A DNA stretch of 64,000 nucleotides from Mesocentrotus franciscanus (taxonomy: Eukaryota > Echinodermata > Echinoidea > Camarodonta > Strongylocentrotidae): assembly GCA_037976565.1 (NCBI GenBank), contig CP137675.1:21354446-21418445 (forward strand), read 5' to 3'. The position numbers were made by a program, and so were the translations under genes. Below, piece by piece: positions 33,420 to 46,802 of this stretch. Numbering within the stretch: the first letter of the stretch is position 1; every line of letters starts with the position of its first letter. The notes under the pieces were generated by a model that saw only the letters and a list, made by a program, of their open reading frames with translations, did no database searches and was not told where the DNA came from.

Positions 33420-35790
33420 TTTTATCTGGCATATCTTACATGTACATTAAGCCATACAATGGAATTCATGGAATTTGGAAGGTTTCAATTCCTTGATGAA
33501 GTTTAAAGTGAGAAAGTAACCCTTAAAACAAGCTTGAAATTTGATGTATTTTCCTTTTGTACACAGTGCATAGAGTGATTGAGAGAGTAAACCTTAGTGG
33601 ACTAAATGAGAAACAATTGAACAACAGATAATTTTTGGAAGGTTAACTAATTGTAATGGTACATAAAGACAGGCCAAGCATGTAACGTGGGATTGTTACA
33701 AATCACAATTGTATTGCAGTGGAAATATTAGATCTAGATCTACAACCTTGGTTAGGCTGGAAAAATACCCAAACTTTCATAAACACTTTCAGATGCACCA
33801 ACATCATCAACAATTCCAACTTTTACGTTCTAGGTGTATCATTCTTTGACACTACATTCCACCAAGCAACCATATCATATAGTGATCAGCTTCTACAAAT
33901 AATCATCCACAAATATAGTTTCTGTACAACAAAAGACCATAAAATTCCTTGACAAGCAATCATCATTAATTTGATATAAAAATCAGCACCTTCTGTATGA
34001 TCCATGTTGACTTAGTACTGCAGCAGGTTAATAAGTTGATCTCTAGAACCAATGCATCCGACACATGACTCTCTGCAGTACAACCAATGTGTAGAATTCC
34101 AAGAATCAAAGGAAACTTTGAATTAGAGTATTGTTGAGCAAGTTCACAGTAATTCACCCTGATTCTCTTCTAAGTCATGCAGGCGTATCAAAAAGCACAA
34201 CCAAACAACTTATGTTAGAGAAAACTTTGTGCTCCCTCGCGTCCTATGAAATCATGAATCAAAGCGTTACTTTCCTAAACATGTCAACAAAAGCGAATCG
34301 AGCCAGTTAGACGAACATGTAATGAATGACATCACCCCATGCGGAGTTTCCAACAATCATTCTATAAACTCCATCAGTCAGTACCAATACAATGGCAGCA
34401 TGCAGTTCTCTGAACAATAAGTTGGTATAGAACCATGGACCTACTACAATGGTAGAACTATCAAGCCTTAGATGGTGGACTTTAGAGCCTCAGGGTTTGA
34501 ATGCCTGTAGTTCCTTCAATGGAATATTAAAGTGGTACTCAACTATAAGCCCTAAACACTCAGGCGTGATCATCAACCTGCTTGTTAGAAACAATAAAGG
34601 AAGGAGAACAATTAGGAGCACAGCAGGGATCTCTCACTTCTATAATAAGCTTATCCTATGGTCATAATGAATTAGGGGAACTCCCCCATAATTGTTACAG
34701 GGAACTCCCATGAAGGGTCTAAGTGTTTACCACTCACTTCTGGGATAGGGTAAGGATATGTTTTGATTTGCCCAGAAATCCAGTCTAATTACTTGTTTCT
34801 TTACTTGCGCATAGTCTACATGTTCATGATTGTAAAGATTGAACAAATTTGTACTTCCACAATCAGTTTGCATCCTTTAACTCAGTGTACGTCATGAACC
34901 ACAAAATATTAAACTTGGGTCTTTGAAGAGCAAAAAGAACAAATTAATGTATAGAAGGATTACATTTGGGTTTTGTCTTCATGAGTACAATTAATTAATT
35001 TATTTAATTTCTTCTATATTTCAAAGATCTGACAAAGTCAAAAGTAGCACAAAGGTGTTCACATATATGTAAATTCATACATGCTCTACTATCATGTATA
35101 GCATCTTTAGTGCTTTTTCATTTTTTAAAATTATAATCTTAATTTAAAACAAAAATTAAATCTAATTTAAATTTGCATGTATTGTACTTGTATTTCACAA
35201 TATAGTTAAAAGCGTAAATATTCCTTTGTTGTCCACGTAGATCCTAATTCATTAAGATAGCGTTATTGTATAGCTCTCATTCGTATAGAGAATCTAACCA
35301 AAGAGTACTGTAGATTCTCGTATAGCATTCATGTTTGTCATGCATAGTGATCCTGGTGCTCTGGTATTTATACCCCCAACTGTAGCATGGTTGCTTTTAG
35401 GGTGCGTTCAAGCGATTTTTTGAAGCTAGAATCACAAACATGAATCACAATTCAAAACGCCGATACAAAACACGGTTACTGCGGGAGATCGTTCAAGCGA
35501 TTTTCCATCAACGCTGATTCTCGCTCTTTTTAAGCCCACCCAAGAAGAATAGAAAAAGGTAGCGATAATATATATAATAGATAATGATTATATACCATTT
35601 CTTAAAGAGAAGGTTGAGTTCTGGGAAGAGGTGAAAAATAATTTGTGAGCGTTATCATTGTTAATATGCAAGTGTGGTAGAACATCAGATAAAAAATGTT
35701 CCCTGAAAAGTATGGCTCTTCAAATGCCTTAATATTCTAAATATGGCATGTAACAGCACAAAAATCGGGACGGATTTTTTATGTCACATG
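33420..35790. other. No gene recognised
   Basis: AT-rich DNA with several short open frames, such as minus-strand frames near 33966-34157 and 34310-34480. Their translations look plausible by eye but match no family I know, and I could not fit splice sites to them. Confidence 0.4.
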
Positions 35791-35794
35791 TTCG

Positions 35795-35998
35795 TGTAGT
35801 CCCATATACATCTTTCTGTGTACAGTGCTTGGAACTTTACCAAGACTGGGCCAAATTTCTTATAATTTTATGATTCCAGAACCTTGCAGTACACACCAAT
35901 ACTTATATGCTAGATGATCAACCTTTTCTGATCGATTCCACACCGTTTCTTTCACAATGCAATTGCATGACCAGAACTCTACTTTATCTTTAAATACA
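35795..35998. repeat. Inverted partial copy of the 22683-23102 MITE
   Basis: GTAGTCCCATATACATCTTT through AGAACTCTACTTTATCTTTAAA is the reverse complement of 22683-22890, with small differences. Confidence 0.85.
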
Positions 35999-36344
35999 GA
36001 ACTGCAACTTACATGCAATCACCTACAGGTATATAATACCGTACATACTCACCCTAACATAAACATGGTAGAAATCCTTCTCCATTCATTGACATTGAGA
36101 ATCCAAACTATGTGCCCAACAATAAGAATATTTCATACATCTTTGTAATACCGCATAAGTAAGACATGAGGAAATAATTCTCCATCAGTATAATATTCAC
36201 GAGCACCACAAGTTTGAAGCTCTTATTATAGGTGCATGCATGTAGGAATCCTTCACCAAAATCGTGTCCGATACCAGATTACAATGAGCATTTTACATAA
36301 AAGTCTAAATTACAAGGTTGCAGTATTTCGATTAATGTTCCAAG

Positions 36345-36524
36345 TCAATGGGAAGCGGTCTCCAGCCCAGGAAAGACAGAATTGATCCAGTAGAGGATGT
36401 TCATCTGTCCTTCAACTTGACTCAAATGTAATATGTCTTTCAGGGCAGGCCCTGAGAGTTCATTAGATGCTAGATCCCCAAGGAAATTCAGCACATGAAC
36501 ATAAACACCAAATGATGTCACCAT
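36345..36524 (-). other. Short unassigned open frame, 59 residues
   Basis: It starts MVTSFGVYVHVLN and ends NSVFPGLETASH before TGA. It is visibly less AT-rich than its surroundings. I do not recognise the protein. No acceptor AG with a pyrimidine tract lies just upstream of the ATG, so if it is real it is either a complete micro-ORF or an exon entering inside the frame. Chance remains likely. Confidence 0.2.
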
Positions 36525-37959
36525 TAATAAGAGTGAGTGTGTGCATGAATGACATTATGTGAAGAGTGAGAGAGCATTCCCTCAGCTCCAATCATGATCA
36601 GAACCCTGGAAGTTGAGGGCCAACAAAGAGGCTTACAAGGGGGGCAAATCTTTCTCCCCTAGGATCAAAACTCATTTTAATCTCAGTACTCTCTCTCAGC
36701 TGGAGTGTACTTTCAGGGTGTTGCTATGTCAGAACGAACTTATGGCAATCCACGGGTAACAGAGTTATAAAGATGAGAACAACAATCATTTATCATAGTA
36801 CAATGAAATAAAAAATAATAATTTCAATAGATTAGGTCTTAGAGAAGTTTTGGTCCTACTATATTAGCCTTGCATTAGTTAGTCATTACCGTAGTCATTT
36901 TCCTATACCGGTAGTCTTCTGGATAAGGCTCAAAGCCATATTCAACGGACGCCAAATCTACTGGTATATTTCCCTTTCCAACAGATATATCAGATACAAA
37001 ATAAACCCCAAACAACATCAATACCTAAATAGAAAGCAGCTTGAATATATAGCCAAATCAAAAGTACTTCACTTTGATCATAATCAAATAAAATGTAATT
37101 TACTTACAATGTAGATGCAGCAATTAATACAATTCATTCTGCGGTTCTACCTTGTTATAATTCCAACCATATCTAGTACCGGTAATCAAACAAGTGGACG
37201 GTACACTATTGTCCTCTGTGGTATATCTATCATTGTATGGTAAGGTATTCAGCTATGACGAAAATAAATGACAACCAGAAATACAGATTTGAGCAGGAAA
37301 GCCATAGTGGTGTCATCAATCCTGATAAAACGATGAGTTGAAGTTATTTGGAAGTGGTGTGATCGAATGGAAGGTAAATAGGAAGTCCACACTCAGGAAG
37401 TATTGCCAGCACTGTATTGTGGGGGAGTGTAGATGACATGTTAGGATACCTCATATCTATCATGAACAGGAAAGAGACCCCATAGTATATCCTGATGAGA
37501 AGAGCATTTAAAGGGGAACTTTCAGGATACCTCCTCATGTTGCACAAAAATCCATGAAATAAGTATAATTCAGAGTTAGGATGTTAGATGTCAAAATGTT
37601 ATGAGTTATGACACATGTTTTACAACTCTGTTACCCTTTGAAGGCTATGCCTTCTGACAAAGCTCAGCAACATGAAGCATACTATTCTCATAATTGGTTA
37701 AAAATTAGTATCATTAATATGATAAGCAGTATAAGCAACATGCAAATTACTTTGTATATATATGTTTTATTCTGAGTCGAATTCATGTAAAGAAGTGAGA
37801 CAGGGCTAATAGAAAAGGGAAACAAAAACAGTGATTTCTCAGATCCTATGAATTTTACAGTGTATCTGGGGTACATGAAAGCAGATTTATGTAAAGGTAT
37901 TAACTTTACTCAGATTGTTAAATATTATCAGACATCTTGACACTAAATGCAGGGCTATT

Positions 37960-38150
37960 ACACTACAGTTTAGTGGTTTGAAAACTTAACTAGAGATGTG
38001 CAGGTCCTGGGTTCAAGCCCTAAGCAGAGCACTGGAATCCTAATTTCAGCAAGACATTCATCTATATTTGCCACTTTGGACCCAGGTGTAAAAATAGGCT
38101 GTACCGGGTGGGATTCATTGATATATAATGCATGCTAATAAAAGTTGTTA
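37960..38150 (+). repeat. Decayed tRNA-derived SINE-like copy
   Basis: A box-B-like GGGTTCAAGCCCT at about 38009 follows a damaged box A region (AGTTTAGTGGTTTGAAAACT). Downstream, CAGCAAGACATTCATC and ACCGGGTGGGATTCATTG fit a SINE body. Confidence 0.45.
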
Positions 38151-39759
38151 AAGCTAAAGCTAGTGTAATATAATTTCCAAAGTACAAAAGAAGCTTGCAC
38201 ATGACATATCAAAATGTAATCTGTGCTTTAAAATGGAATAGTATTAGTAATAAGGTTATTTGGTAGGCTTATGTTGATTTTGAGAGAAGTATACAAATGG
38301 AGGGGGAGATGCAACCCTATTACTCCTGAGCCTAGAATGCAAAGCCTGATACATGTGAACATGCTCAAATGATAGAGAAATACTAGTTTACATATATGGG
38401 ATGCACATGTACTTATGCAATTTTAATTTTTTACTGGATAATTTTGTGGTAAGCTTTTTCATTTGCTAGCTAATCTTGCCTCTTGTGAATTTGTTTGAGA
38501 GATGAAAGAAAACCATTAAAAAATGTGTTCACTCTATTAATCACCTTTCCACAACAGCTATAGTAGTAGTATCAATACATGCAGGCTCCAGTATCGGTTT
38601 CGATCTGTCTATAAATATAAATAAATGAGAGCTTTAAGTGTAGATCAATTAATTTGTGTGTTAATTAAATAAACTTCATCTCATCACAACAATACAAAAA
38701 CATACACACACAAAACAAACTTGAGCAAAAACAAACAAAAACAATATAGACTAATTAGTTCATCCTCTGGCACGACCTTGGGTGGCTGAGGCATAAGAAA
38801 GAATGCTTAGGTTGTGCAAGGGTATTATCCTTTGTGTGTACTCTGATCAAAGAGATGTTGTGTTATCTCTTTGCTCTGATGATCCTGGTGTGTTTTTTGT
38901 GCAGTGAGGAAAATGCATGGATAAATTACTACAGGGGTTCCATTTTGTTGGGGTGATGAAAACAAAATTGAAACGATATTCAATTCAATGGCTAGTCTCA
39001 TTTGATTATTGATCCACCATGAACACCATTTGTGGATCCAGGGGGCATGGCACATGTGCCCCCCCCCCCTTTCCTCAGCAGAACTCATACAGTAACCTTT
39101 GTTTTTGTTTTAGTTGAAGATTTTGTTTACCCGTATCTGGTTTAAATATACCTACTCCTATATTACCAGTATCACAATACTGAAAACATCAAGATAATTT
39201 GTAAAATTTTGCTTAGAATGCCATGGAATTATTTAGATCTCTTTTAAGTTATATACAGAAACAAATTGAAGATAATTGAATTTGAACACAATTGAAAGGT
39301 ATAGAATGAATGAAAGGAAATGTATAGAATAAAGAAAAGGAAATTAGGTATATGATTTCAGATCCCATGACCACTTTACAAAACCTAGTGACCTCATCTC
39401 CAACTGTATGCTCAATATTATTCTGATAAACTATAGAGGGTGCTCTCCCCTGCAGTGAACATGTGAATGTAACTTGAAGGGAAAGTCTGACCTAATGAAG
39501 GTTGGTTTATATGAGAGCATAGAAAATGATAGAAAATGTCACTGAAATCTTAAGGATCCGATAAAGGCTAAGAAATATATGATATTTCCAAATTTGTAAT
39601 TGTTAAAGCACAAATTGGCAACTCAGTGATATGCCTTGCGAGCGCCTCTTTGTTTGCTTTATACAGGGTATGGAAGAATTGTCAACATTTCTGTTTCCTG
39701 TTTACTCCAAAGAAAATATATCATTATACCCATACCATCTATATATTAATACGCAAAAT

Positions 39760-40040
39760 CGCCGCGGGGGGTACGTAACGGTCTGCCTATGTGAATTTTT
39801 AGACATCAAACCCGTCTTTCCTCGACCCTACCCGCCTCGGCCGTCGCGCGGGAACGGCGACACAATTCGGCGGACCGCTCGCGCATGCCGCGTGCCACGT
39901 CGACCCGTGGTCGCCGTCCATGTCGTTATAAAGGTGGTTTCGGGGTCCCGGGAGGACGGGCGGACGAGCACGGCCGGCGTCGTCCGTGCAAGGAGGCGAG
40001 TGAGGCGGCGAGGCGTGCACCCGCCCTCTGTCTAATTATT
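39760..40040. other. GC- and CpG-rich island of unknown nature
   Basis: About 280 bases far richer in GC and CpG than the surroundings (for example CGGCCGTCGCGCGGGAACGG and GGTCCCGGGAGGACGGGC). It could be a CpG-island promoter, a ribosomal spacer or expansion-segment fragment, or foreign or recent sequence. I could not match it to a conserved rRNA core. Confidence 0.5.
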
Positions 40041-40689
40041 CAAAGAGATCACACTATTAAGGGACGGTCCTCTCCATAATGTGTTGTAGCAAATATGCAC
40101 GATGCAAAGGGTCGGGCCTATCCCGTGTGAGGCATCTTGCTATATATACGCAGTAGCCAAACTGACGTGAACGTAATATGTTGGTTCTACGCTCACACAC
40201 ACACACACAGTCGAGTTTCGTGCGACTGCCACAATTTAATGGCACAAACCGTCCGATTTCTCGTAAAATCTTTACTTTGAAAATAGTTATACAAATTCTA
40301 TGAACCATGCCAACATAATCATAATCCAAGCTTCTGCTTTATTGGTCTTTTCATGAAAACTACATTGAAATCACAACAATAATACCGCAAATAGATTGTA
40401 ATTATCGAGATCTAACTAACGAGAAGGTAAATTCAGCGAGCTTACGTATTAATTTCAAATGCCTCCGCACGGGCAACTCCAGCAGTGTCAGGCCAGTCAC
40501 GGCGCTCACACAATGCAATTTACAACTGCAGCACTCTAGCTACTGCAGTACCTGTATAACGTGTATTTAGATCATTCAATGTTTCATGTTTGAGCCGTGC
40601 AATTAATTGTTTTTTCTTTTATTTCTTTTTGAATGTGATGTGAATGTGAGTACGGTACGTACATGCTATTACAGAAGTGTGCAAGGAAT

Positions 40690-41310
40690 GATAGGCCTAC
40701 AGGTGGAAGCAGGCGCTGATCAGGGGCAGGGGCCTTGCCCCAGCAAAGAAAAAAAAGAGAGAGAGAAGGAAAAGAAGGGAAAGAGGAGAGAAAGGGAAAG
40801 AAAGAAGAGGAAGAAGAAAAGGGTAAAAAGAAGGAGATGGGGGCGAAAGGGCCTTGCCTCCCGGTCTGTTGCCTCCCCATCAAAAAAATAAGAGAGAAGG
40901 AAGGAAAGGGAAAGAAAAAAGGAAAAAGGAGATAAAGAGAAAGAAAAAAGAGGAAGAAAGGAAAAGAAGGGGATATCAGTTGCAATTTTCGCCAACAAGT
41001 TGTGAATCGAGGGCCAAAAACCCTTGCCTCCCTCCCCCGCCACCGCCAACAAAAGAGAGCTAAAATGGAACAAAAAAGAGTAAGAAGAAAGAAAAGGGTG
41101 AAAAGAAGGGAGATCAGTTGCGATTAATCCCGCCAAAAACGTGTGGATCGGCCCTTGCCTCCCTTCCCCAGCACATAAAAGAGAGAAAGAAGGGAAGGTA
41201 AAGGAAAAAAAGAAAGAAGAAAGGTAGGGAGATCAGTTGCGATTTTCCCGCCAACAAGGTGTAGACTGACGGGGCTTGGGTGCTTGGGGGGCCTGCCCCA
41301 AATAAAATTC
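40690..41310. repeat. Minisatellite, ~120-140 bp unit, GA-rich
   Basis: GATCAGTTGCGATT or GATATCAGTTGCAATTTT recurs at about 40972, 41112 and 41231. Each is followed by CCGCCAA, CCTTGCCTCCC and a GA-rich spacer (AAAGAGAGAAGGAA). An earlier, more diverged unit begins near 40700. Confidence 0.8.
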
Positions 41311-41589
41311 AAACGTGGTTTATTTCTAATTCGATACCGGTGATTTACAAATGTTGCTGAAATGACATAATTTTCCGAGATTTTTAGTACATTATACATT
41401 TTGTATGCGTTTGTTGGAAAATGACAAATTCCCAAATTTACAGTCAGGCAAGAAATATACTTATTTAGAGGCCTACATGTCAGGGTCCGCGAACGGCAGG
41501 GCTCGGGGCTCGAGCTCCACCCCCTCCCCACTTTTTGTGAAAAAGTATATTAAAGAGAAATAGAAAGAAAGAGAGAAAGAAAGAAAGAA

Positions 41590-41905
41590 TAGTGACCTGC
41601 CAGTGTCACAAAATAATGAGGTATCAAAATATGCTCATCTCACCGTGATTAAATGCCTAAAACCCTGAGCTTCTGGGGGCTCCGCCCCCTGGACCCCACG
41701 CCAATGAGTGACCTGCCAGTGTCACAAATAAGGTATCAAAGTATACTCATCTGACCGTAATTAAATGCCTAAAACCCTGAACTTCCGGTGGCTCTGCCCC
41801 CTGGACCCACTCAATGGCCCTAAGGCGCACCCCTGGATGCTTATCTGACGGTAATTTAATGCCTAAAACCCTGAGCTTCTGGGGCTCCGCCCTTGACACC
41901 CGAAT
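41590..41905. repeat. Minisatellite, ~114-bp unit, with GGCTCCGCCCCC
   Basis: GAGTGACCTGCCAGTGTCAC and AATGCCTAAAACCCTGA recur. Two full copies lie about 114 bases apart (41592 and 41706), with a third partial copy from about 41830. Each ends in a GC-rich stem such as GGGGGCTCCGCCCCCTGG. Confidence 0.85.
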
Positions 41906-42099
41906 CACTTTGAAAACGTTGAGCGAGGCTTGCATGTAAGAGTGGGGTGATGCAAATTTTTGTCTGCCCGGCCCCCCCAAAAAAAACGTTTTTGCTCATT
42001 ACGCCACATTACGTACCAATATTTGGCTCGCATAACTTCAAATTTGGGCCCCCCCTAAGGAATCCTGGATCCGCGCCTGGGTGGAAGGGATATAAAACA

Positions 42100-42265
42100 A
42101 ATATACAATGACTCATTCTCGGAACAAGCTAAAACTATTCGCACTCAGGAACATCAATAGTACTGTTCCCCCCGGGCCGCGATGGCCCTCGGGAGAATAT
42201 AATACGATTTGATGTTCCTTCGATGCGAATAGTTTTAGCTAGATCCTCGAGTGTCATTGTATATT
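42100..42265. repeat. Foldback palindrome with CCCCGGGCCGC centre
   Basis: ATATACAATGACTCATTCTC, GCTAAAACTATTCGCA and GGAACATCAA on the left reappear in inverse order on the right. The loop holds CCCCCCGGGCCGCGATGG. Likely a hairpin-forming element. Confidence 0.8.
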
Positions 42266-42839
42266 TGTATATTTGTATATTATTTTCAGTGCATGCATGA
42301 GAACAATATTCGTATAGATAACGAAAGGGATAGTGAAAAAAGTAGGAACGAATTTAAGTGACGACAATAATCGTAATTAACGAAAGTAAAAGAAAGTATT
42401 AGTCTAAAATATATGCATCAATTTTAATTACAAATTATTGATTTCACTGTCTTCTTCCAATTTTCAAGTTTTATTACAGGATACATATTTATAAAAAAAA
42501 CAATTCAAAATGATACATGGGACAGCAAACAAAAAGTTGATATTCTAACGAGTACAATATTAATGAAAAGAAGAAGAAAAATTTTAAAATGATAAAAAGA
42601 AATTATCTTTAAAAATATTATTAAAAAAAAATAATAATAATAAAAATAATAATATTAATAATAATAATAATCGATAGCACATATCTATTTTCAACCCCCC
42701 ACCCTCCCTAGAATCCCGTGGATTTTCCACGGGTCCTGCTAGTAGATGCATTATTACATGAAAAGAAAAATTCATGGAATTTTTATAACAAAAGTATAAA
42801 AAAGAGCTGCCTGAATTAGGGTGAATCACAGAGTTGCAA

Positions 42840-42960
42840 AATTCTTCGTTATAAGTTTTTCTAAAACTTTCACTAATCTGTTTCTCTTATTTACCCAGTT
42901 TTTATTGAAAACCAAATTAGTTTTCAGTGTGGACTTTCCCTTACAGGAAGACATTGGATG
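42840..42960. repeat. Right-arm fragment of the foldback family
   Basis: AAACTTTCACTAATCTGTTT, then ATTGAAAACCAAATTAG and GTGGACTTTCCCTT match right arms of the foldback family. The left arm is missing. Confidence 0.5.
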
Positions 42961-44135
42961 CCGGGCCCTCATGCAATTTCCATGAATGGGACTGACTTGA
43001 AGTGAACGTTAGAGGTTAGGTCAAGGCCCAATATCTAGGACAATGCCAAGATTGTGGCCTCCTCGATGCATCTCCTTTCATCATGCAGCTTTCCAACTGT
43101 ATCATGTCTATCATGTCTATTCATGTCCGGATCCAGGAAGGCTCAGCATGAGATAGAAGCCTAGCTGTGTCACTCCGTATTCAAAGGGGTAACGCATGAT
43201 CATTAGCGGAGTCGAAAATGGCCCCCCTATTTGAGGACTTTCAAGAACATTTTCAACCAAATACATGCATGAAATACACCTTTTTACATAAAAACACATA
43301 CAAAATGTGCTCTAAATACATGTATAACCTTATCTTTGGCTCGAGTACAAATTCACACACAAAAAAGTACTCTATTTTTGTGAAATTTGCTGGAGGTTCC
43401 TTTTTAAAATACATGGCCCACTTTCATGAAAATTCTTTATCTCAAAAATCCCCTACAACAATTCCTTTTAAATCTGCAAACACTGAATTGTTCAGAAAAC
43501 ATCCCTGAAAATCATCCCCTCTTTTCCTTGAAATTTCCAACTACACGCCTTTTGCATTCCAGGTAACAGCGGGAAAAAAATACACATGAGCGGTGAGCGA
43601 TTTTGCTCTCGAAAGCTCCAAAAGTGCTCTGGTAAAAATACTATAAAATTACTATAATATCACTGCATGTGAGACAATGGCACTTCTACAACACCAAATA
43701 GTACAAGAGCTCCAGCGAACAGAAAAGTATTTTGTTTATATTGTCAGGTAATGCATGTATTAAGTGCAACTACAATTCACTATTAAGCTACCTGTATGTT
43801 TGCTCAGTTGACTCTACTGGTAGTGGTACATTATATCATAAAAAAATTGATATGTTAAAATACCACTTCTTAGTGACAATTAATATCAGAATATATCTTT
43901 CTCAAATACTGTGCAACATTATAGAACCCAACTGCCATGGCCACATGGAACACAACCTCAGACTCCTGATGAATCGACAATAAGAAGATAAATTCTTGTG
44001 TTCAAAGTGCTTTCGTAACACATTTGGCAATTTGTTTTAAAAACCTGAACCATTAACAACAGGATCTCATAGAATACAGAAGCTTGTTTTAATGACCAAT
44101 TTCCAGTTTTCATTGGCCATAATACTACTTGTCTA

Positions 44136-44325
44136 TCATGTACGTTGGACATGTGTCATGTCACATGAGTATATAACTCCTTATTATATGCAAGCTTTCA
44201 CCAAAATATCCTTAAAAGAAAACTTGTATATCATGTAAGTTGGACATGTGTCATGTCACATGAGTATATAACTCCTTATTATATGCAAGCTTTCACCAAA
44301 ATGTCCTTAAAAGAAAACACAGCGT
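44136..44325. repeat. 95-bp tandem duplication
   Basis: ATCATGTACGTTGGACATGT through CACCAAAATATCCTTAAAAG is repeated once, with few changes, 95 bases downstream. Confidence 0.95.
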
Positions 44326-45816
44326 TGCAGAATGATTTACTTTCATCAGTAGCCATTTTAACTCCTTCAATACCGGGTGGCAAAAATTAAAGTTTGTACA
44401 TCTTTTACCAAGAATGGTGGATTTATCATTCTGAAAATGGAACAAATTCTGAACAAGTGATTATTGTGAAGTCTCTAAATATATATGCCTAATGTCACAA
44501 AATGAACTCACAAACAAACAAATAATTAAAAACTCAAAATTTGGTCCTTGTAAGTCAGATAGTACTAAATGTTTGTAAACTTTGTGAATCCTTAACAGCT
44601 TCATGTATACATGTACCTTAAATGATGTTCTGGGTTCTTTTCTAACACACATAATGCTAGAATAATATCCAATGTCCAAAGTAAGCTGACTGTTGCATTG
44701 CACAGACTCCACAGAGTGCATGTGGACAATTTGGATGGAAGTCTTCCTGAAGCTCACAACACTGTGGGTTTTTTTTAAAGCCACGGTCAATGACATGACC
44801 AAATCATGCCAAGACTATAGTATCCTCCACTGAGATTGCCATTGCAGAGCTTATACATAAATGAATACAATGTACCAGGTATACAATTGCTCTTTATATA
44901 GCACAAAATCCAATAAAATATTGCTCAATGCCCTTTACATGACAACTTAATACTATTGACAAACAACAAAATAAAAGGAAATGTCAAATAAATCATTGCA
45001 ATGAATAAACATTCAGTTATTGAAGAGGAGTGTCTTTAAGTTTTCTTCTTAAAAAGAGTCATTTGAAGAGTTCAAAAGAAGGGAGGGTGTTCCTTATTTT
45101 GGGGTCCATAATGAGACTACACCTCCCCAATTTTCTAGTTGACACATGGTAGCTAGGAGGAGTGCAGGATCATTTGAAGACCGGAGTTGATATTGTGCTT
45201 CTGTCACATGTGAATGTTACGATAATATGGAGTGCTCAACCTGCAGGAAAATTTTTAATTTTTATGAAAATATAATATATTGTAATACATCATACATCTG
45301 TTTACTGATAAATTGTTAATTCCCACATATTTGCATTACTTTCCAATTTTATTTCGTATAGGTTCCTCTTTGTAGCTCAGATGTTCATGCAAAAACAAGC
45401 TTAAGTTCTACTTTACAATCCATCGCATTTAATCCCTACTTTTCAGCCCAGAATTTACACTGTCGGATAATTGCAAGCAAGCAAAATCTATTTTGTTTTA
45501 GTTGTATAACTTTACAATTTTGTAAAACATATATACTTTTGGTCTGTAAATATTATTAGTACTGGTATTAAATATGAAAATAAACTGAAACTGAAACATC
45601 AAACTACATGATGTCATACAAGTTTATATAAATGGTGTGCCATTTATCTGGATTAAGTTATCATGTACATGCATGTACATTGTTGAATAGACTGTTTTAC
45701 AATCCAACTGATCATACAAGTACTTAATGATGATTAAGGTGAAGAGAATAAAGAGACTAATTTTGGAAGAATTTGTAATAGTATAGATATAATGACTGCT
45801 ATGAGAGGGAATCTTT

Positions 45817-45905
45817 GTTTTTATAGGCTCAGGGACGTTACATCCTGTTATCACCCCGAGGCGTGCCGGTGATGTGAGATGTTACGTCATCGAGCCTATA
45901 AAAAA
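45817..45905. repeat. Hairpin with TTTTTATAGGCTC ends
   Basis: TTTTTATAGGCTC and ACGTTACATC are inverted at GATGTTACGTCATCGAGCCT followed by ATAAAAA. The loop includes CACCCCGAGGCGTGCCGG. Confidence 0.8.
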
Positions 45906-46165
45906 ATATGCCTCAAATATTAAAGCGGTCATTTTTTCTTTTATATACCAAATTGACACAAAAATACCAAGAATTCTTACCTTATCCTTTTCTTGAGTAA
46001 AGATTGGTTAAAACATCACAGAAAATCTGAGACACTGTCTGTTAATCTTCGCTGGAAAGAAGACTGAATCTTACAATCATTTGGGAATCGCAGACAAAGA
46101 GCACTGCATGGTATCCGAGTTCGCACAAAGAAAATTTTCATGTAAACCAATGGGGATCGCAGCAC

Positions 46166-46288
46166 GAGGGCATTTTTAAAAAGACTATTGACCGGTAGGC
46201 GGGTATGAGGGCACTTTTAAAAGACTATTGACTGGTAGACGGGTATGATGGCACTTTTTAAAGACTATTGACTGGTAGGCGGGCATGG
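46166..46288. repeat. 41-bp unit repeated three times
   Basis: GAGGGCACTTTTAAAAGACT, then ATTGACTGGTAGGCGGGTAT, starting at 46166, 46207 and 46248, with minor differences. Confidence 0.95.
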
Positions 46289-46802
46289 CTAAAATCAGGA
46301 CTTCAATTTTGACCAATCAGATGGCTAGATTTCTAAAGTGAGGTATATAACATTTGATATTACTATTCAAACATGTAGAATCTTAATGGCCGATCTGAAT
46401 AGTCATAGGATTAATACAATTTAAATTTCAAGGGATTTCATGCTTCTTTGGAGGGGGCAAAGGTAAATCTGCTCAGAATCATAGTGATGTCAGACCAGGA
46501 GTGTGATTTTTGTACAATATGAAGCTGATTTGGCTTTTGTTCTGACTAGAAGAGTTAAATGCACTAAAATTCTGGTTCTCAATATTCTTGACATTAATTC
46601 CAACCTAAATCAGGAGGACAGTGGTTGTTTAGATATCCATATTAAGTATAACCACCCTTTCAATGAAAATCGGATCGCAGGAGGATCGTGTAGTGTGCGC
46701 CAGGCTTTATATCCTGTTCAAACTGGAGGAAATTTATACAACACTCATATAAAGAAACATATAAAGAATCATTGTATATTTAAAGGGGCCTACAGACGAT
46801 AG

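Noticed and set aside
39760..40040. 28S or 18S rRNA fragment
   Set aside because: High GC suggested it, but I could not place any conserved rRNA core; left as unknown GC-rich island.
44461..44802. 113-residue minus-strand frame
   Set aside because: AT-rich, no recognised domain, no splice context; probably chance.
46503..46802. 99-residue plus-strand frame
   Set aside because: No family recognised; stretches such as NTHIKKHIKNH look like chance translation of AT-rich DNA.
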